DNA from: Cranoglanis bouderius | Lineage: Eukaryota; Chordata; Actinopteri; Siluriformes; Cranoglanididae | DNA length: 64,000 nucleotides | NCBI GenBank assembly: GCA_023630585.1 | Contig: CM042546.1 | Location: forward strand, 20,037,310 to 20,101,309 | Direction of reading: 5' to 3' | Part shown: one piece after another, positions 12,872 to 25,807 of the stretch | How positions within the stretch are numbered: position 1 is the first letter of the stretch | Layout of the letters: each line of letters starts with the position of its first letter | Program-made: the position numbers and the translations under genes | The notes under the pieces: model-generated | What the model saw: the letters and a program-made list of their open reading frames with translations, nothing else | What the model was told of the DNA's origin: nothing | Database searches by the model: none

Positions 12872-13030
12872 GTCCAACACGTCCACGCTCTCGTGAAGCA
12901 CTACATCAGCGAGGAGACCGTTCTTACAGAACTGCTGCTTTGTGACGGGTCAAACGATCTCCGTCGAATCATAGCTGACAACGACGAACTGGAATTCACA
13001 TAGCTGTGCTGATGAATCCTGATGAATAAA
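12872..13030 (+). terminator. usp16 3' UTR with polyadenylation signal
   Basis: AATAAA at 13025-13030 lies about 155 nt after the usp16 stop codon, followed by a T-run at 13040. It is the probable cleavage/polyadenylation signal. Confidence 0.7.
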
Positions 13031-13992
13031 GGAGTGTTTAGTTTTTTTTTTTTTTTTAAAGGGGCTTTCTGTGGAGTTTGTTTCCTGTCAAAGGGAATTT
13101 TACGTGAACGCAACGCAGAAATCACAAATGCACAATTGGTTTTGTACCAAAACCTGTAATTAAGTACGCTCCAAATGTGAATCGTTATTCACTCTGCTGA
13201 AAGTTACAACTTATGATAGTATTATTGTGTTGCATCCAATTCCTTTTGACAGGGAATTCTGTATAACTCCGGGTTTTTCCGTATCAGACAGTATCACGCA
13301 GCAATAGTGTGCAGTGAAGGTGGGAAAAAAAACAAGAGCGCTCTCTAATGTTAAGCAGGAACACCTAACTTGCCTAAGTACCATGTTTTTTTTTAAATTA
13401 CAGAATATTTAATTTCCTGCAATTTTATATGTAACAATAATAATTGATCAATAAAAAAAAAGATTCGACACACTGCTTCATTATCTTGTCTTTAGGAATA
13501 CCTTTAAAATATTATATATTTAAAATATATTTCAGCACTCAAACTGAGCTAGGTCTTTGTGTGGTGGCCTACACCAATAAGATTAAATATTTATATATAA
13601 AGATTAAATATATAAATATATAATAGCCAAAAATAGTGATGTCCTGAATCAATTTTTGCATTAACTATGGAAAAAAAATTATTAATCGACTACTTTCTTG
13701 AATTACTAGTCAGCTAGTAAAAAAAACAACATTAATTTATTAATTCCTAAATGAATCGATTAAAACATCATGAACACTGGTAATAAATGTTTAACCCGTA
13801 CAAGCCTTTCACAGCAGACGAGTCAATTGAAATCGCAAGATTCGAATCACTACTGACGAGTCACTCGAACGAATCGCTGTAGTGCGCATGCGCATTTCAT
13901 CAGCATTACGCCGGTGCTGTGGTTCGTCCTCTTCACTGCGCATGCGCCTCAATCCAGCATCGTACCTGTGCTGTTAGCCGTTAGCAGCAACG
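13031..13992. promoter_or_regulatory. usp16-farsb spacer and farsb promoter with two NRF1 sites
   Basis: About 1 kb separates the usp16 polyadenylation signal from the farsb ATG, and the first 800 bp is AT-rich without ORFs. Just upstream of farsb are two copies of the NRF1 palindrome: TGCGCATGCGCA at 13883-13894 and TGCGCATGCGCC at 13937-13948, 54 bp apart. NRF1 commonly drives housekeeping genes. No TATA box is obvious. Motifs are seen directly; function is inferred. Confidence 0.65.
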
Positions 13993-15631
13993 ATGCCGAC
14001 TGTCAGCGTTAAACGGGATCTTCTTTTCCAAGCTTTGGGGAGGACATACAGTAAGTTTGTTTAATCTTCATAAACATTTAACTGCTTGAGTCATTCGTCA
14101 ATAAAATGTCATTTCTGGCCATTAAATCAAGTCAGCCGTTAGCAATGCCGCAATGTAGCGTTGAATGAATGGGAAAGTGCTAGCATAGCTAACTAGCCAA
14201 TAGCTGTCATTTAAAAATAAGCTCTTGTGACTCTTGCGGTGGAGTAAAAGTACGTGTTAACGTGCATGATGACATTCTGTACATTTCCGGTTACTTTGCG
14301 GGTGAATTTGGAACGTGAAATGTGAATTTAAAAACCTTTTTGAGCTGTATGTTGCGGCGATTGCATCAGATTGTGTGTGTGTGTGTGTGTGTGTCATCTG
14401 GGATTGGACGCTGAATTAAAGCTCTGATATTAAAGATAGGAATTTGTGTCACGCGGTGAATTATTAGATATAAATATGCGTGAAAAGATTTGATAGATCT
14501 TATACATTGCGTTTTGTTGTAAATTGATAATTTAACCTTAATTTGGGGAATTCATTTGAACGGTAGCTAGGCTGGATAGTGACGTCATCAAACAGCGCCA
14601 AGTACAGGCATGGGTTCAGAGCACTATCATTATTATTTCTCTTACTACTGTTGTTGTTGGGTTTTTTTTCCTAATCATCATTATTATTAATAGCAAGACA
14701 GTTCTGTTTAGCCTGTCTTACTAAGTCTTATTCTTTTCTACTAAAGCCAAAATGATAGCTGGAATTTCTCCAAAAAAAATAAAAATCTGTAGAGTCTTGC
14801 CTTGACACATTCTCAGTAAGTCTTAGGTTGAGTAGGTGAAGCGGTGCACATTTTGAATTGGCCTTTCTCGTCTTTTTCAGCTGATGAAGAATTCGACGAG
14901 CTCTGCTTCGAGTTCGGCCTGGAGCTGGACGAGATTGTGAGTGATAATCGCTTCCTGGATATACTGTACATTACTTGACTTGATGTATTCGTGGCGGTTC
15001 GGCCAAGTTTTTAACTATGAAGGGGGAAAAGGGTCAGGCATTAAGTAATTTAGTGGGAACCTGAGGTCAGTCGTTTATTGAATTTGCTGTGTTTTTGTGC
15101 TTTTAGACGTCGGAGAAGGACATAATCAGCCGCGAGCAGGGCGATCAGAAAGCCGAGGGAGCCTCGGACATGGTGCTGTATAAGATCGACGTCCCGGCCA
15201 ACCGATATGACCTGCTGTGTCTGGAGGGACTCGTCCGAGGACTGCAGGTCTTCAAGGAGAAGTACGACATGCACATACATTGTGATTCACTATAGTTCTT
15301 TTCCCTGTCACAGTGCAGTGCAGCTCTAGTCCTGTGTACCTGTGGTTTGTTTCCCATCACATAACGGTATTCTTGAGGTTGTTAAGGGAATGATTCTGGT
15401 CCACTGGTGGGTTTTTTTTTTGTGTGTGTGTTTTTTTTTTTTTTTTTTTTTTTTAAATATGCAACAATTCTCAAAGTGTGTTTGACCAATCGGTGCCCTC
15501 CACTACTTGTAGCTCCACCCGTAAGTACGGTGTGACTCATTTAGAAAAGACTGTCTGGTGGAAAAATGCTATAAAATGTGCAGTGTTGTATACAATACAA
15601 TGTAATATCCAAAGGCACTCTGTATAAACAT

Positions 15632-15679
<48 letters not shown>

Positions 15680-16413
15680 ATGGAGGCCCCACGTTACCGG
15701 CGTGTGAGTCCAGTGAACGGAGACCCACAGCGGCTCATTGTCACTGAGGAGGTGAGTTTATTGGAAGCCTAGCGCATACCTGACATCCCATAATGCACTG
15801 CAGTATCTTAATGCTTACTCAGTCTACACCCAGAATTAGGAGGACGTTCTCGTGATTATCGACTGTCCTTGTATTTCCCTGCGCAGACGGCGAGAGTGAG
15901 GCCGCACGCCGTGGCTGCCGTGCTGCGGAACATCACGTTCACGCCGGAGCGCTACGACAGCTTCATCGAGCTGCAGGAGAAACTGCACCAGAACGTCTGC
16001 AGGTGAGGCAGGACATCGCCCGGGTGAGCTACAGAGAACAGAGTACTAACACACACCCAATCAGGCACACGCTGATGATCAGTTCAATTTATTTCACCTC
16101 AGTTAGTACGTCAGTCCCTACTTCCGTTAGCCAGTGAGAACTCATTGGTGTGGAATTGCAGGAAAAGGACGCTCGTCGCCATAGGAACCCACGACCTGGA
16201 CACCATCTCGGGGCCGTTCACGTACACGGCTAAAGCGCCGGAGGAAATCCGCTTCAGACCGCTGAGTCAGAGTCAGGAGTACACGGCCACTCAGCTAATG
16301 AGCCTCTACAAGGTGAGATCTGATTGGCTGTCACTGCCTTTATCTATACCATGTCCAAGCAAAGCCCTCGTTTCTGATTGGCTGTCAGGTGTCATTTGTT
16401 TTCTTATATCAGG

Positions 16414-16454
<41 letters not shown>

Positions 16455-16692
16455 CTATAGACGGACAGCCACCTGAGACATTATCTGCACATCATTGAGG
16501 ACGAGCCGCTTTATCCCGTTATCTACGACAGCAACGGAGTCGTCCTGTCCATGCCTCCCATCATCAACGGTAAGACTTCACCTGTCTCTCTCTCTCTCTC
16601 TCAATCTTGCTGTTTCTCTTTCGTTCTCTCTCTCACTCTCTCTCTCTCTCTCTCTCTCTCTCGTTCTCTCCCTCAATCTTGCTGTTTCTCTC

Positions 16693-16727
<35 letters not shown>

Positions 16728-16752
16728 CTCTCCCTCAATCTTGCTGTTTCTC

Positions 16753-16809
<57 letters not shown>

Positions 16810-16878
16810 CTTGCTGTTTCTCTTTCGTTCTCTCTCTCTCTCTCTCTCTCGTTCTCTCCCTCAATCTTGCTGTTTCTC

Positions 16879-16921
<43 letters not shown>

Positions 16922-16938
16922 CTCTCTCTCAATCTTGC

Positions 16939-16969
<31 letters not shown>

Positions 16970-17088
16970 TTCATCCAGCTGTCTTTTTTCTCTCTCTCTC
17001 CCCCTCTTCATCTGTCTTTCTTCTCTCCACCATTCTCTGTCTCTTTGTATCTCTGTGTGTGTTCCTTTCTCTGTCTCTCTCCTTCACC

Positions 17089-17133
<45 letters not shown>

Positions 17134-17147
17134 CTTGCTGTTTCTCT

Positions 17148-17195
<48 letters not shown>

Positions 17196-17221
17196 CTCTC
17201 CCTCAATCTTGCTGTTTCTCT

Positions 17222-17279
<58 letters not shown>

Positions 17280-17296
17280 CTCTCCCTCAATCTTGC

Positions 17297-17347
<51 letters not shown>

Positions 17348-17364
17348 CTCTCTCTCAATCTTGC

Positions 17365-17426
<62 letters not shown>

Positions 17427-18402
17427 AACCAGCTCTCTTTTTTCTCTCTCTCTCCCCCTCTTCATCTGTCTTTCTTCTCTCCACCATTCTCTGTCTCTTT
17501 GTATCTCTGTGTGTGTTCCTTTCTCTGTCTCTCTCCTTCACCTGTTTCTCTCTCTCTCTTTGTTGCTCTCTTTCCTTCACCCATCTCTCCCTGTATTTTT
17601 CTCTCCTTTGCCAGTCTCTCTCTCCTGCTTCGCCCTTCTCTTCTCTGAAAATCTCTCTCTCTTTTTCTCCCTCTTTTTCATTGCTCTATCTCTCATTTTC
17701 TCTCCTTCACCAGTCTACCCCACCCCTCTCTCGTGTATAAAGTGGTGTTTGGATGCTGTGTGTCTTTTGCAGGTGATCACAGCAAAATTTCTGTCAACAC
17801 AAGGAACGTTTTTATCGAGTGCACAGCCACGGACCTCACTAAGGTAAGGGGCGTGCACTCATAAATATCGTAATTTTATGACCATAAGAGGGTATCATGT
17901 GATGCCACGTGTAATTCGTAAATCCCATTGAGGCGATTTAATCTAACCCATAATAGCTTACGTGTCCTCTAAAGGAGTGTACAATCGTGTGTGTGCTTAC
18001 AGGCAAAGATAGTACTGGACATGATCGTGACCATGTTCAGCGAATACTGCGACGAGCCGTTCACGTAAGTGTGTTGCACCAGTAACAGTACAGCGGCTTG
18101 CATAAGTATTCACCCCCCCACTGAACATTTCCACAATTTGTAGTGTTATGACATGGAACTAGAGTGGACTTTAACTGACTGTGTCATGAATCAGGAGGCC
18201 AAAGTGTGAACTCCGAACATGATGCTACCACCACCCCATTTCGCTGTGGATGTAGTGTTCTCAGAGCAAAAACGTATCTTTTGGCAAATTTCAAACAGGA
18301 GCCACTTTTAAAGCGCAGCTTTATGGATTATGGCGTTCCTGTGAACAGCTTCTCCCATCTGAGTCGTGCATCTCTCCCGAGTTATTTGGTTGTGTCTCTG
18401 AC

Positions 18403-18472
<70 letters not shown>

Positions 18473-18880
18473 GTCAGGGTTGAGGAGGCAGAGGTGGTGT
18501 ATCCTGATGGCAGGATGTTCTCCTATCCTGTATGTATATTTATATTTGTGTATTTGTATATTTGTTCACTTGGATTCAAAAAGATGTGTTCTTTGGCCTT
18601 AAATGCACACACACACACACAGCGTTACTGTCACTTGATTCCCACATGAATATCATTTTATAACTGATGTTTTAGGGAAAGCACACTTCACATTGCCTGT
18701 CCATTGCTGACCTTTGACCTTTTGAACCACAGGAGCTGGCCTATAGGACGGAAACCCTTTCAGCAGACTTCATCAACCGCAGAGTTGGCATCAAGTGAGA
18801 CTCACACACACACACACACACACATATTATATACAGTATTACAGTATATATGTATGTATAAGTGTGTGTGTATGTATGTG

Positions 18881-18973
<93 letters not shown>

Positions 18974-19252
18974 GAGACAGCTGACAGCATTGCCCATCTC
19001 CTGACCCGGATGTGTCTGAGGTCAGAAGTCACGGACGAAGCCGATCAGATTCAAGTAGAAATCCCGCCCACCCGCTCTGATGTCATCCACGCCTGTGACA
19101 TCATGGAAGACGCCGCCATGGCATACGGTTTCAACAACATCGCCAGGACAACGCCGCGCACCTACACAGTAGCCAATCAGGTAGGAGAACCAGCATCACG
19201 ACGGCCATTCAGACACGATCTAATGAATGTATGAGCAATTAAATAAGCCTGA

Positions 19253-19326
<74 letters not shown>

Positions 19327-19845
19327 AACAGCTCCCCCTGAACAAGCTGACTGAACTGCTGAGGTCGGACCTGGCAGCAGCGGGATTCACCGAAGCTCTC
19401 ACCTTCGCCCTGGTACACACACACATATGCGCACGCACACACAGACCACGTGTCTCCAACATGGCTTTTCATGCTCCGTGCAAATCCACATAATCATAAG
19501 TTACAGCAATTTGAATACATTGAGTTCCGCCCCATTAGAATTAATTGGCATGTGGCGGAGGTGTTGTTTGCAAATCTCAACATTATTGAGGATAATTCTT
19601 TTTTTTAATTTTTTATTTTTTATATTAAGGTTCTGTTGAATATATTGACATCACTTTTGCACCAACAATCCTAGGATTGGTTCCCAAAAGTGCTTGGACC
19701 CCTAAAAAATCATCTGTACATTTCTCTTCCTCTGACCCCTGTTTCAGTGTTCTCGAGAGGACATCGCAGACAAACTGGGAAAGAACATCACAGAGACGGG
19801 AGCCGTACACATCGCCAACCCTAAAACTGCTGAATTCCAGGTACG

Positions 19846-19876
<31 letters not shown>

Positions 19877-21188
19877 GAAGTGCGCACGCACCAAATTCAG
19901 GGAATCGCTGTTAGTTGGTCAGCTTGTATCAGTAATGTTGAGAGCGCAGGTGTTCTCAGTTCCAGTCGCCATGCTCCTCGCTAGGAGTGTGTATCTTTCT
20001 TTCTGATAGCCGTGTGTCAATATTAAATTCGCTTCTCAAAACAATCACGGTTTCCAATGTTGTCACAGTATTGCATTTAAAAGGAATGTTATTCTCACTA
20101 GGCAGTGCTTTGATTAGTTTTCAAACTGTCATCTGGTGAACAGAATTATGGGATTGCCTTCAGTAAGTTCATTCAGTAGGTTCTTACGCTGCAGACAGGA
20201 ACCTGAATATCACAATACAGCTGGGATTATTTATAATGCTCGTCTAAACACTTTATGTTCAGCAGTGGGGAATATTTACCCTTATTTTGTTTTCAGTACT
20301 CTGTGTCCGTGCTGTGTATTCAGTAGTAAGTAGTCCGGTTAGTCTATAAGTAGTCTGGACTGTTTGTGTTGTATATTAATAGTTTAATAGTTATATTATG
20401 CTTTGTCAGAGGGCTCATTTGCATGCTGCACCTTTGCAGCATTTGATATATAATGTGATCGCTTTATGATGTTTCAAAGGCAAGTATTTCAGTATAAAAA
20501 AATGCTGTATTGTGCAGTCATTTGTGTGTGTGTGTGTGTGTGTGTGTGTAGGTGGCAAGGACTACACTGCTGCCCGGGCTCCTGAAGACTGTGGCTGCAA
20601 ACAGGAAGATGGCGCTACCAATCAAATTGTTTGAGATCTCGGACGTGGTACTGAAGGATGAAGACAAAGGTGTGTGTGTGGGTGTGTGTGTTTTCAAAAA
20701 ATTATTATTTAACATGGGAACCTTATCAGGATACAGTGATGAGAAATTCCATACAGCGCACTTAGTTTGTGTGTGTGTGTGTGTGTGTCAGACGTGGGAG
20801 CACGTAACAACAGGCGTCTGTGTGCGGTTTACTACAACAAGTCGCCGGGCTTCGAAGTCATCCACGGCCTCCTGGACCGGCTCATGCAGTTGCTGGACGT
20901 CAAACCGGGTCGTAACCACGGCTACCACATCCAGGCATCAGAAGGTGAGTGACTCGTGGACTTTGTATGTTTTTAACATCTTTTTATAAAGACTAAAAAA
21001 ATGAAAAAAAATTTTCTCTCTCTGTCTCCGGCTCAGACCCCACCTTCTTCCCGGGCCGCTGTGCTGAAATCTTTTTCGGCGGGAACAGCATCGGGCGCCT
21101 CGGCGTCCTCCACCCGGACGTCATCAACGCCTTCGACCTCACCATGCCCTGCTCTGCCCTCGATGTCGACATTGAGCCCTTCCTATAA
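13993..21188 (+). CDS. farsb: Phenylalanine--tRNA ligase beta subunit, cytosolic (FARSB)
   Basis: Seventeen exons join in phase into 589 residues, the same length as human FARSB: 13993-14050, 14881-14936, 15107-15261, 15679-15751, 15887-16002, 16162-16312, 16461-16569, 17773-17843, 18003-18064, 18478-18529, 18733-18794, 18973-19180, 19332-19412, 19748-19840, 20552-20669, 20792-20944, 21037-21188. Recognisable stretches include MPTVSVKRDLLFQALGRTY, YDSFIELQEKLHQNVCRKR, AIGTHDLDTISGPFTYTAK, IPPTRSDVIHACDIMEDAA (B5 region), ARTTLLPGLLKT and FFPGRCAEIF. The beta subunit pairs with FARSA in an alpha2beta2 enzyme that charges tRNA-Phe. It supplies the B3/B4 editing-type fold and structural domains. 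No disruption is seen. Many acceptors are fed by (TG)n or (TC)n tracts. farsb and sgpp2 are convergent, as in human 2q36. Confidence 0.97.
16570..17772. repeat. Polypyrimidine (TC)n/minisatellite block, farsb intron 7
   Basis: Almost the whole 1.2-kb intron is C/T on the plus strand. (TC)n runs are interrupted every 40-90 bp by CAATCTTGCTGTTTCTC and GTTCTCTCCCT units (about nine copies). A longer mixed block at about 16970-17095 recurs at about 17422-17552, so a segment of roughly 450 bp was tandemly duplicated. The very long S/L-rich reading frames over it are artefacts. Confidence 0.92.
18090..18290. mobile_element. Tc1-like relic in farsb intron 9
   Basis: The terminal-repeat sequence GCTTGCATAAGTATTCACCC at about 18094-18113 is followed by a remnant resembling the GATGCTACCACCACC part of fish Tc1 transposase genes. 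It is short and non-coding. The same end sequence bounds the element at 45281-46163. Confidence 0.55.
18402..18470. repeat. (TC)n at farsb exon-10 acceptor
   Basis: About 67 bp of TC repeat leads into TGTCTGTCAG, the exon-10 acceptor, so it forms the polypyrimidine tract. Confidence 0.95.
18887..18972. repeat. (TA)n-T-(TC)n tract at farsb exon-12 acceptor
   Basis: TA repeats (18887-18916), a T-run and TC repeats (18930-18970) end in the AG at 18971-18972 with no spacer. Confidence 0.95.
19257..19323. repeat. (TG)n at farsb exon-13 acceptor
   Basis: About 66 bp of TG repeat is followed directly by TTTTAACAG, the exon-13 acceptor. Confidence 0.95.
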
Positions 21189-22149
21189 CATCACTAATTA
21201 AACCACGCCCACACACACACACACACACAAAACTAGCCATGGCCATGAACATTACATGCAGTAGCTGTTACTGACACATCCTGTAGCTCCGCCCATATCA
21301 GGATGTAGTGGGTGGAGTCTTCTCTTTGTCTTGGGTTTAGGGTGAAGGGCACGAGTCTCTTCTCCTTCATAGATGGCTTTGTCCTATTACCAGTACATCG
21401 TAATAATTAATAAACAGATATCTCTATGTACTGGACATGAGTGTGTATTATTGTCATCACTTGTATACAAAATAAACACTGCAATTATGTTTTAAAAATA
21501 TACTTTTTCTCCCAAGAATTTCTTCTTCTAGTCTTTTTGGAAAGTCGCCATGTAAATCATACAGACAGATTGACAGGAATACGTAACTATAGAAAGATAT
21601 CCCATAATTTGAAATGGAAAGAATAAGGAACGACTATGTCTCAGCCTAGAGGAGACTGTCCAGCAAAAATCAGAGACCCAGGTAAAGAGGAAATTAGACA
21701 GAGAAGCAACCAAGAGGCTAAAGGTAATGCTCAACATGATGCTACCAGCACCATGCTTCACTGCAGGGATGGTGTTCTCCCAATGGTGGGTTTCCAACAA
21801 ATGTAACACTTTGTGCCAAGAGCAAAACGTTACGTTTCGGTGTCCTCCAACCAGAGAACCATTTTCCACGTTTGCTGAGTCTCCAAGTCTTTGAATAATA
21901 AATACAAAAACATTAAGTGTAGTTAGGTATAGTTTGGTCAAAAAATGTGTGATTTTCACTTACAGATGTTTGACTCGGTGTCTGATCACACAGTGTTGTG
22001 TATATACTGTGACAAGGTATTCAGCTATGTAACATCATCGTTAAGTGACGCTTCGGTGAGGAAAAACATCCCATTTGGGTAAAAATGTCCCATTTGCTGT
22101 CAGTTCCTCAGTTCTTGATATTTTTATTTGCATCTGTCCCCAGATAGAC
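21189..22149. other. farsb 3' UTR and Tc1 relic
   Basis: AATAAA hexamers at 21409-21414 and 21471-21476 are candidate farsb polyadenylation signals. From about 21730 to 21900 a remnant of a Tc1-like element is seen (CACCATGCTTCACTGCAGGG and flanking text typical of the transposase 5' half), broken by many changes. No intact gene. Confidence 0.55.
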
Positions 22150-22329
22150 AAGAGTAGTTATATCATACACTTTATGTCAAAAAAATGATTTATGACCCCC
22201 CTGTCATATGATTTATGACCCTCATGTCAGTCTGATTGACAGTTCAGCACAACCTGTAATTTACGACCCCACCTGTCTTCTGTCTGTGTGTATGTATGCG
22301 CATGCGTGCGTGCGTGCGTACAAACGTGT

Positions 22330-22334
<5 letters not shown>

Positions 22335-22404
<70 letters not shown>
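22335..22404. repeat. (TG)n microsatellite
   Basis: About 70 bp of TG repeat, preceded by an alternating CATGCG/TGCG stretch with Z-DNA-forming character, and followed by the TTAATGGGTTTTACACCCC box shared by the modules of this region. Confidence 0.95.
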
Positions 22405-22407
<3 letters not shown>

Positions 22408-23555
22408 ATGGGTTTTACACCCCTGCTATGTGTGTTGTGGCCAGAGAAAACCGCTGTTTTTATGAAAACGTGGACAGGTCAAAGTTTTTGTTAATTTGAT
22501 TGTAAGAGTGTTTCAATAAATGAACAGACTGATGTTTGTGAAACTGCTGAAACATTTTGTTGATTGCGTTGTTGAGAAAAACTCTTGTTCACTTTTACTG
22601 AACTGAAATCCCAAACATTTAAAACCATGTGAGTTATTCTTTGTGGAATCGAATCTGAATATCCTGTGTCATTATTAACTAACTTTAGCCAATAATACTT
22701 TATTATACACACATCACATTCAATAATACAGATAACAACATGATCAAAATACGACAACATGCAAAAAAAAGATCAAATTTTTTTAAACTTAGCCACTGAT
22801 TCCGGTCATGAGGGGTGAATTGAATACATGGTCATCTGGGTAAAATGAATGTGTTGATGGAGAACTAGTGGGCGTTTTCTGTTTTTACTCTTCTTAGACG
22901 AGCGTCAGATAGCATGTGGTAATGGGCCCGAGCTCGGCAGCCCCGTGGCGCCTGCGGCTCAGACACGGCATCAGCATGTATTATCCGGGGCCGAGTGTGG
23001 CCCACGGCTCGCTCTGACACGTGTGTTTTTGTTACGGAGGTAAAGTACTGGGGCCGATTCTTGTTCACCATAACTAACCCGGATCTGGCTTTAGAGTCTG
23101 GGCCACTTCTGGCGATGACTCGGCTTGGTTCAATCAGATGCCCTAATATTTATAACAGTAGCAAATATATTTAGATATAATGCAACATATTCTTTTATAT
23201 GCTTTTATTTATTATAAACACACGTCGTTGTGCTCTCAGGTGATTTCATCTTCACTCACACAGCAGTGGGAGGGGTCTTGTACCTGTAGTAGTGGGAGAT
23301 GGCAGCCATGTTTGTGCGGGTAGGACACGAACAAAACAAGAGATATGGGACTATTTAGATAAAACAGTTCGGGTAAGCATCGATTCACATTTACTTTTCG
23401 AGTATTGTACTTGCAGATGTTCATAAAGGACCTTGTAAAAAGTGAATGTTCACGCTGCACTAAACTTTGACGAGCAGCCCTCTGACCCGTGTATATACAA
23501 GTAGAAAGAGCAGGTCGTTTGTATTTTTACTTTCCACACTCTTCTTATTTTTATG

Positions 23556-25050
23556 AACGCAACTGAATTATGCAAACCTTGTTTTTATTCCATATTTCTT
23601 CAAGGACAATAAAGGTTTTATGAGAGTTACGAGGATTTGTTTTTATTATTAAGTAATAGGCTACTATAACTCCATGCATTTTTTTTTCAGTGGTGGTTTT
23701 TAAGCTAGGCAGATGAACGCTGTCTGTATATTCAAACACCGGTAACCTTTGTTATTACACGTATATTTCACAGAAAGACTTGTGTAAGTTTTAAGTTTAC
23801 ATTCATACTGAGCTTGAAAATGGTACATAGAGGACTAATTTCAAATCTTGCATAACACTGATGTGTTTCTGTAGCCGGTGGAGACTGATAAAGGTGTCCA
23901 TGCCTCGAGGTTCTGGATCAACAGGTCGGTTTTGGAATTCAGTCAGTTTTACTGTTTAAAACATTATTCACAGTGTTACTGTAGAGTTTTGTCAGGTGAC
24001 CGTTTTTAGGTGAACTGATATAAGCCTTTTTAAAAATACGACTGAAACGAATTAAAATGGATAAAAGGTTTCTATAAAGACAAATTGGCATTTTTAGTTC
24101 CCCAAAGAACCTTTTAGTGGTTGTTAAAAAATGTAACTATTTCGGACTCTTTGATTGTACAGCAAGGTTCTATTTGTTTTATTTATTTATTTTATTCTTA
24201 TTTTTGTTTTTCAGCTTACAGCAAACAATCTTGTTTATCATGCAGCTTCATGTTAATATATAAATAGACTATTTTTCATGTTAGTTGATGTTCATAATGT
24301 GTTAACTGATGTTAACATTCAGCGTTTAAAATAAAAATGTTGGTGACACTTTGCAATAAGGTTTTATTTGTTAACATGAAATAACGATGAACAGCAGACA
24401 AATAGTCTGTGAAACGTTGTGTTGTTCTAGAGCAAAACTAACACAATATCTGTACTCAGCATCTAAGTATTAGTAAGAAACAACTATCAGATCCTATTCA
24501 GCAAATCTGATGCAGGGTGGCGTTATGAATTAATATGAAAGAACAATTGTATTTTTATTAAGTAGTATTAACCAGGATGAATAAGTTCTGTAAAAAAAAA
24601 AAAAAAAAAGTTCTTTGTTAGGTCATGTTAGTCAGTGCGTTAATGAATGGGACATCATAGTAAAGTTATGCCAAAGGTGTTATTACAAGCGGGTAAATGC
24701 TTGGTTTGAGCTAATAGAACAGATCCAGATTTCATGATCATGTATAAAATGGTGTAAAATGTGAGTATAAAATAGATAAATCACAAGAGAGGGCAATTTG
24801 TAGTACATCAGTCTTTCTATATGTCTGCATAGAGCTTGACATAATGGGGCTGGTTTGCAGTACATCAGTCTTTGCCAGTGTGTGCAGATTAATGGCAGAC
24901 TGTTGTTTATGATTCAAAGTGTGAATGTAAACCATTTTAGGAATGTTACCACTATAACTTTTCAACATACTTGAGCTTTTTCACTCTTAATAAAAATACA
25001 ATTGTTCTTTCACTATGTGCGTGCAAGTTTACATGGAAGTTTGTTCTTTC
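23556..25050. other. Left-arm segment without counterpart in the right arm
   Basis: AT-rich sequence with no convincing exon and no match in the right arm. It contains a short local repeat (TACATCAGTCTTT at about 24812 and 24860) and poly(A) tracts. I see no gene here. Confidence 0.5.
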
Positions 25051-25052
25051 CC

Positions 25053-25172
<120 letters not shown>

Positions 25173-25319
25173 CACGAAGTATTACATGTTAATGAGTTTT
25201 ACAACCCACTATGTGCGTGCGTCCTGAGAACTGATGTTTTTTAAAAACGTAGACGGATCAGTTTTTTGTTAAACTGATTTGTAAGAGTGTTTCAATAAAT
25301 GAACAGACTGATGTTCAGC

Positions 25320-25730
25320 GAGTGTGAAAGTCAAAGTCTCCAGAAGAACTGTGTCTGGTTCTGCAAGATTCTCAATAAAACTTACCAGCTCATTTCCTTA
25401 TAAAACTGCACACATTGTACCGGAGACACTGTTTTTATTTTAATTTAAATTTTTTTGTCACACCAAATATTAACTTTGTTTAATTTACTACTGTTTACTG
25501 CTCTTTGCGTTAAAGACTTTTAAAAAGTTTTAGGCAGATGCAAAGAAATGCTGTAGTGCATAGATGCCTTCAAAATTATGAAATTAAAATGTTTCTACAT
25601 TTTTTTTAAAAAAAAACATACCGTAAAGTGCAGTAAACAGTAGTAAATAAAACAAAGTCAATTTTTGGTGTGAAGTCAAAAACAAAAAATCTGTAACAGT
25701 TTTTACTAAAAAAATAGGGTGCCTAAAACA

Positions 25731-25807
<77 letters not shown>

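Noticed and set aside
16495..17847. 450-residue S/L-rich open frame and its alternatives
   Set aside because: Translation of (TC)n repeats inside farsb intron 7; flanking exons splice across it in frame.
22865..23460. Short ORFs in the C modules as genes
   Set aside because: Both are short, without recognisable domains or splice context; conservation is explained by the recent duplication.
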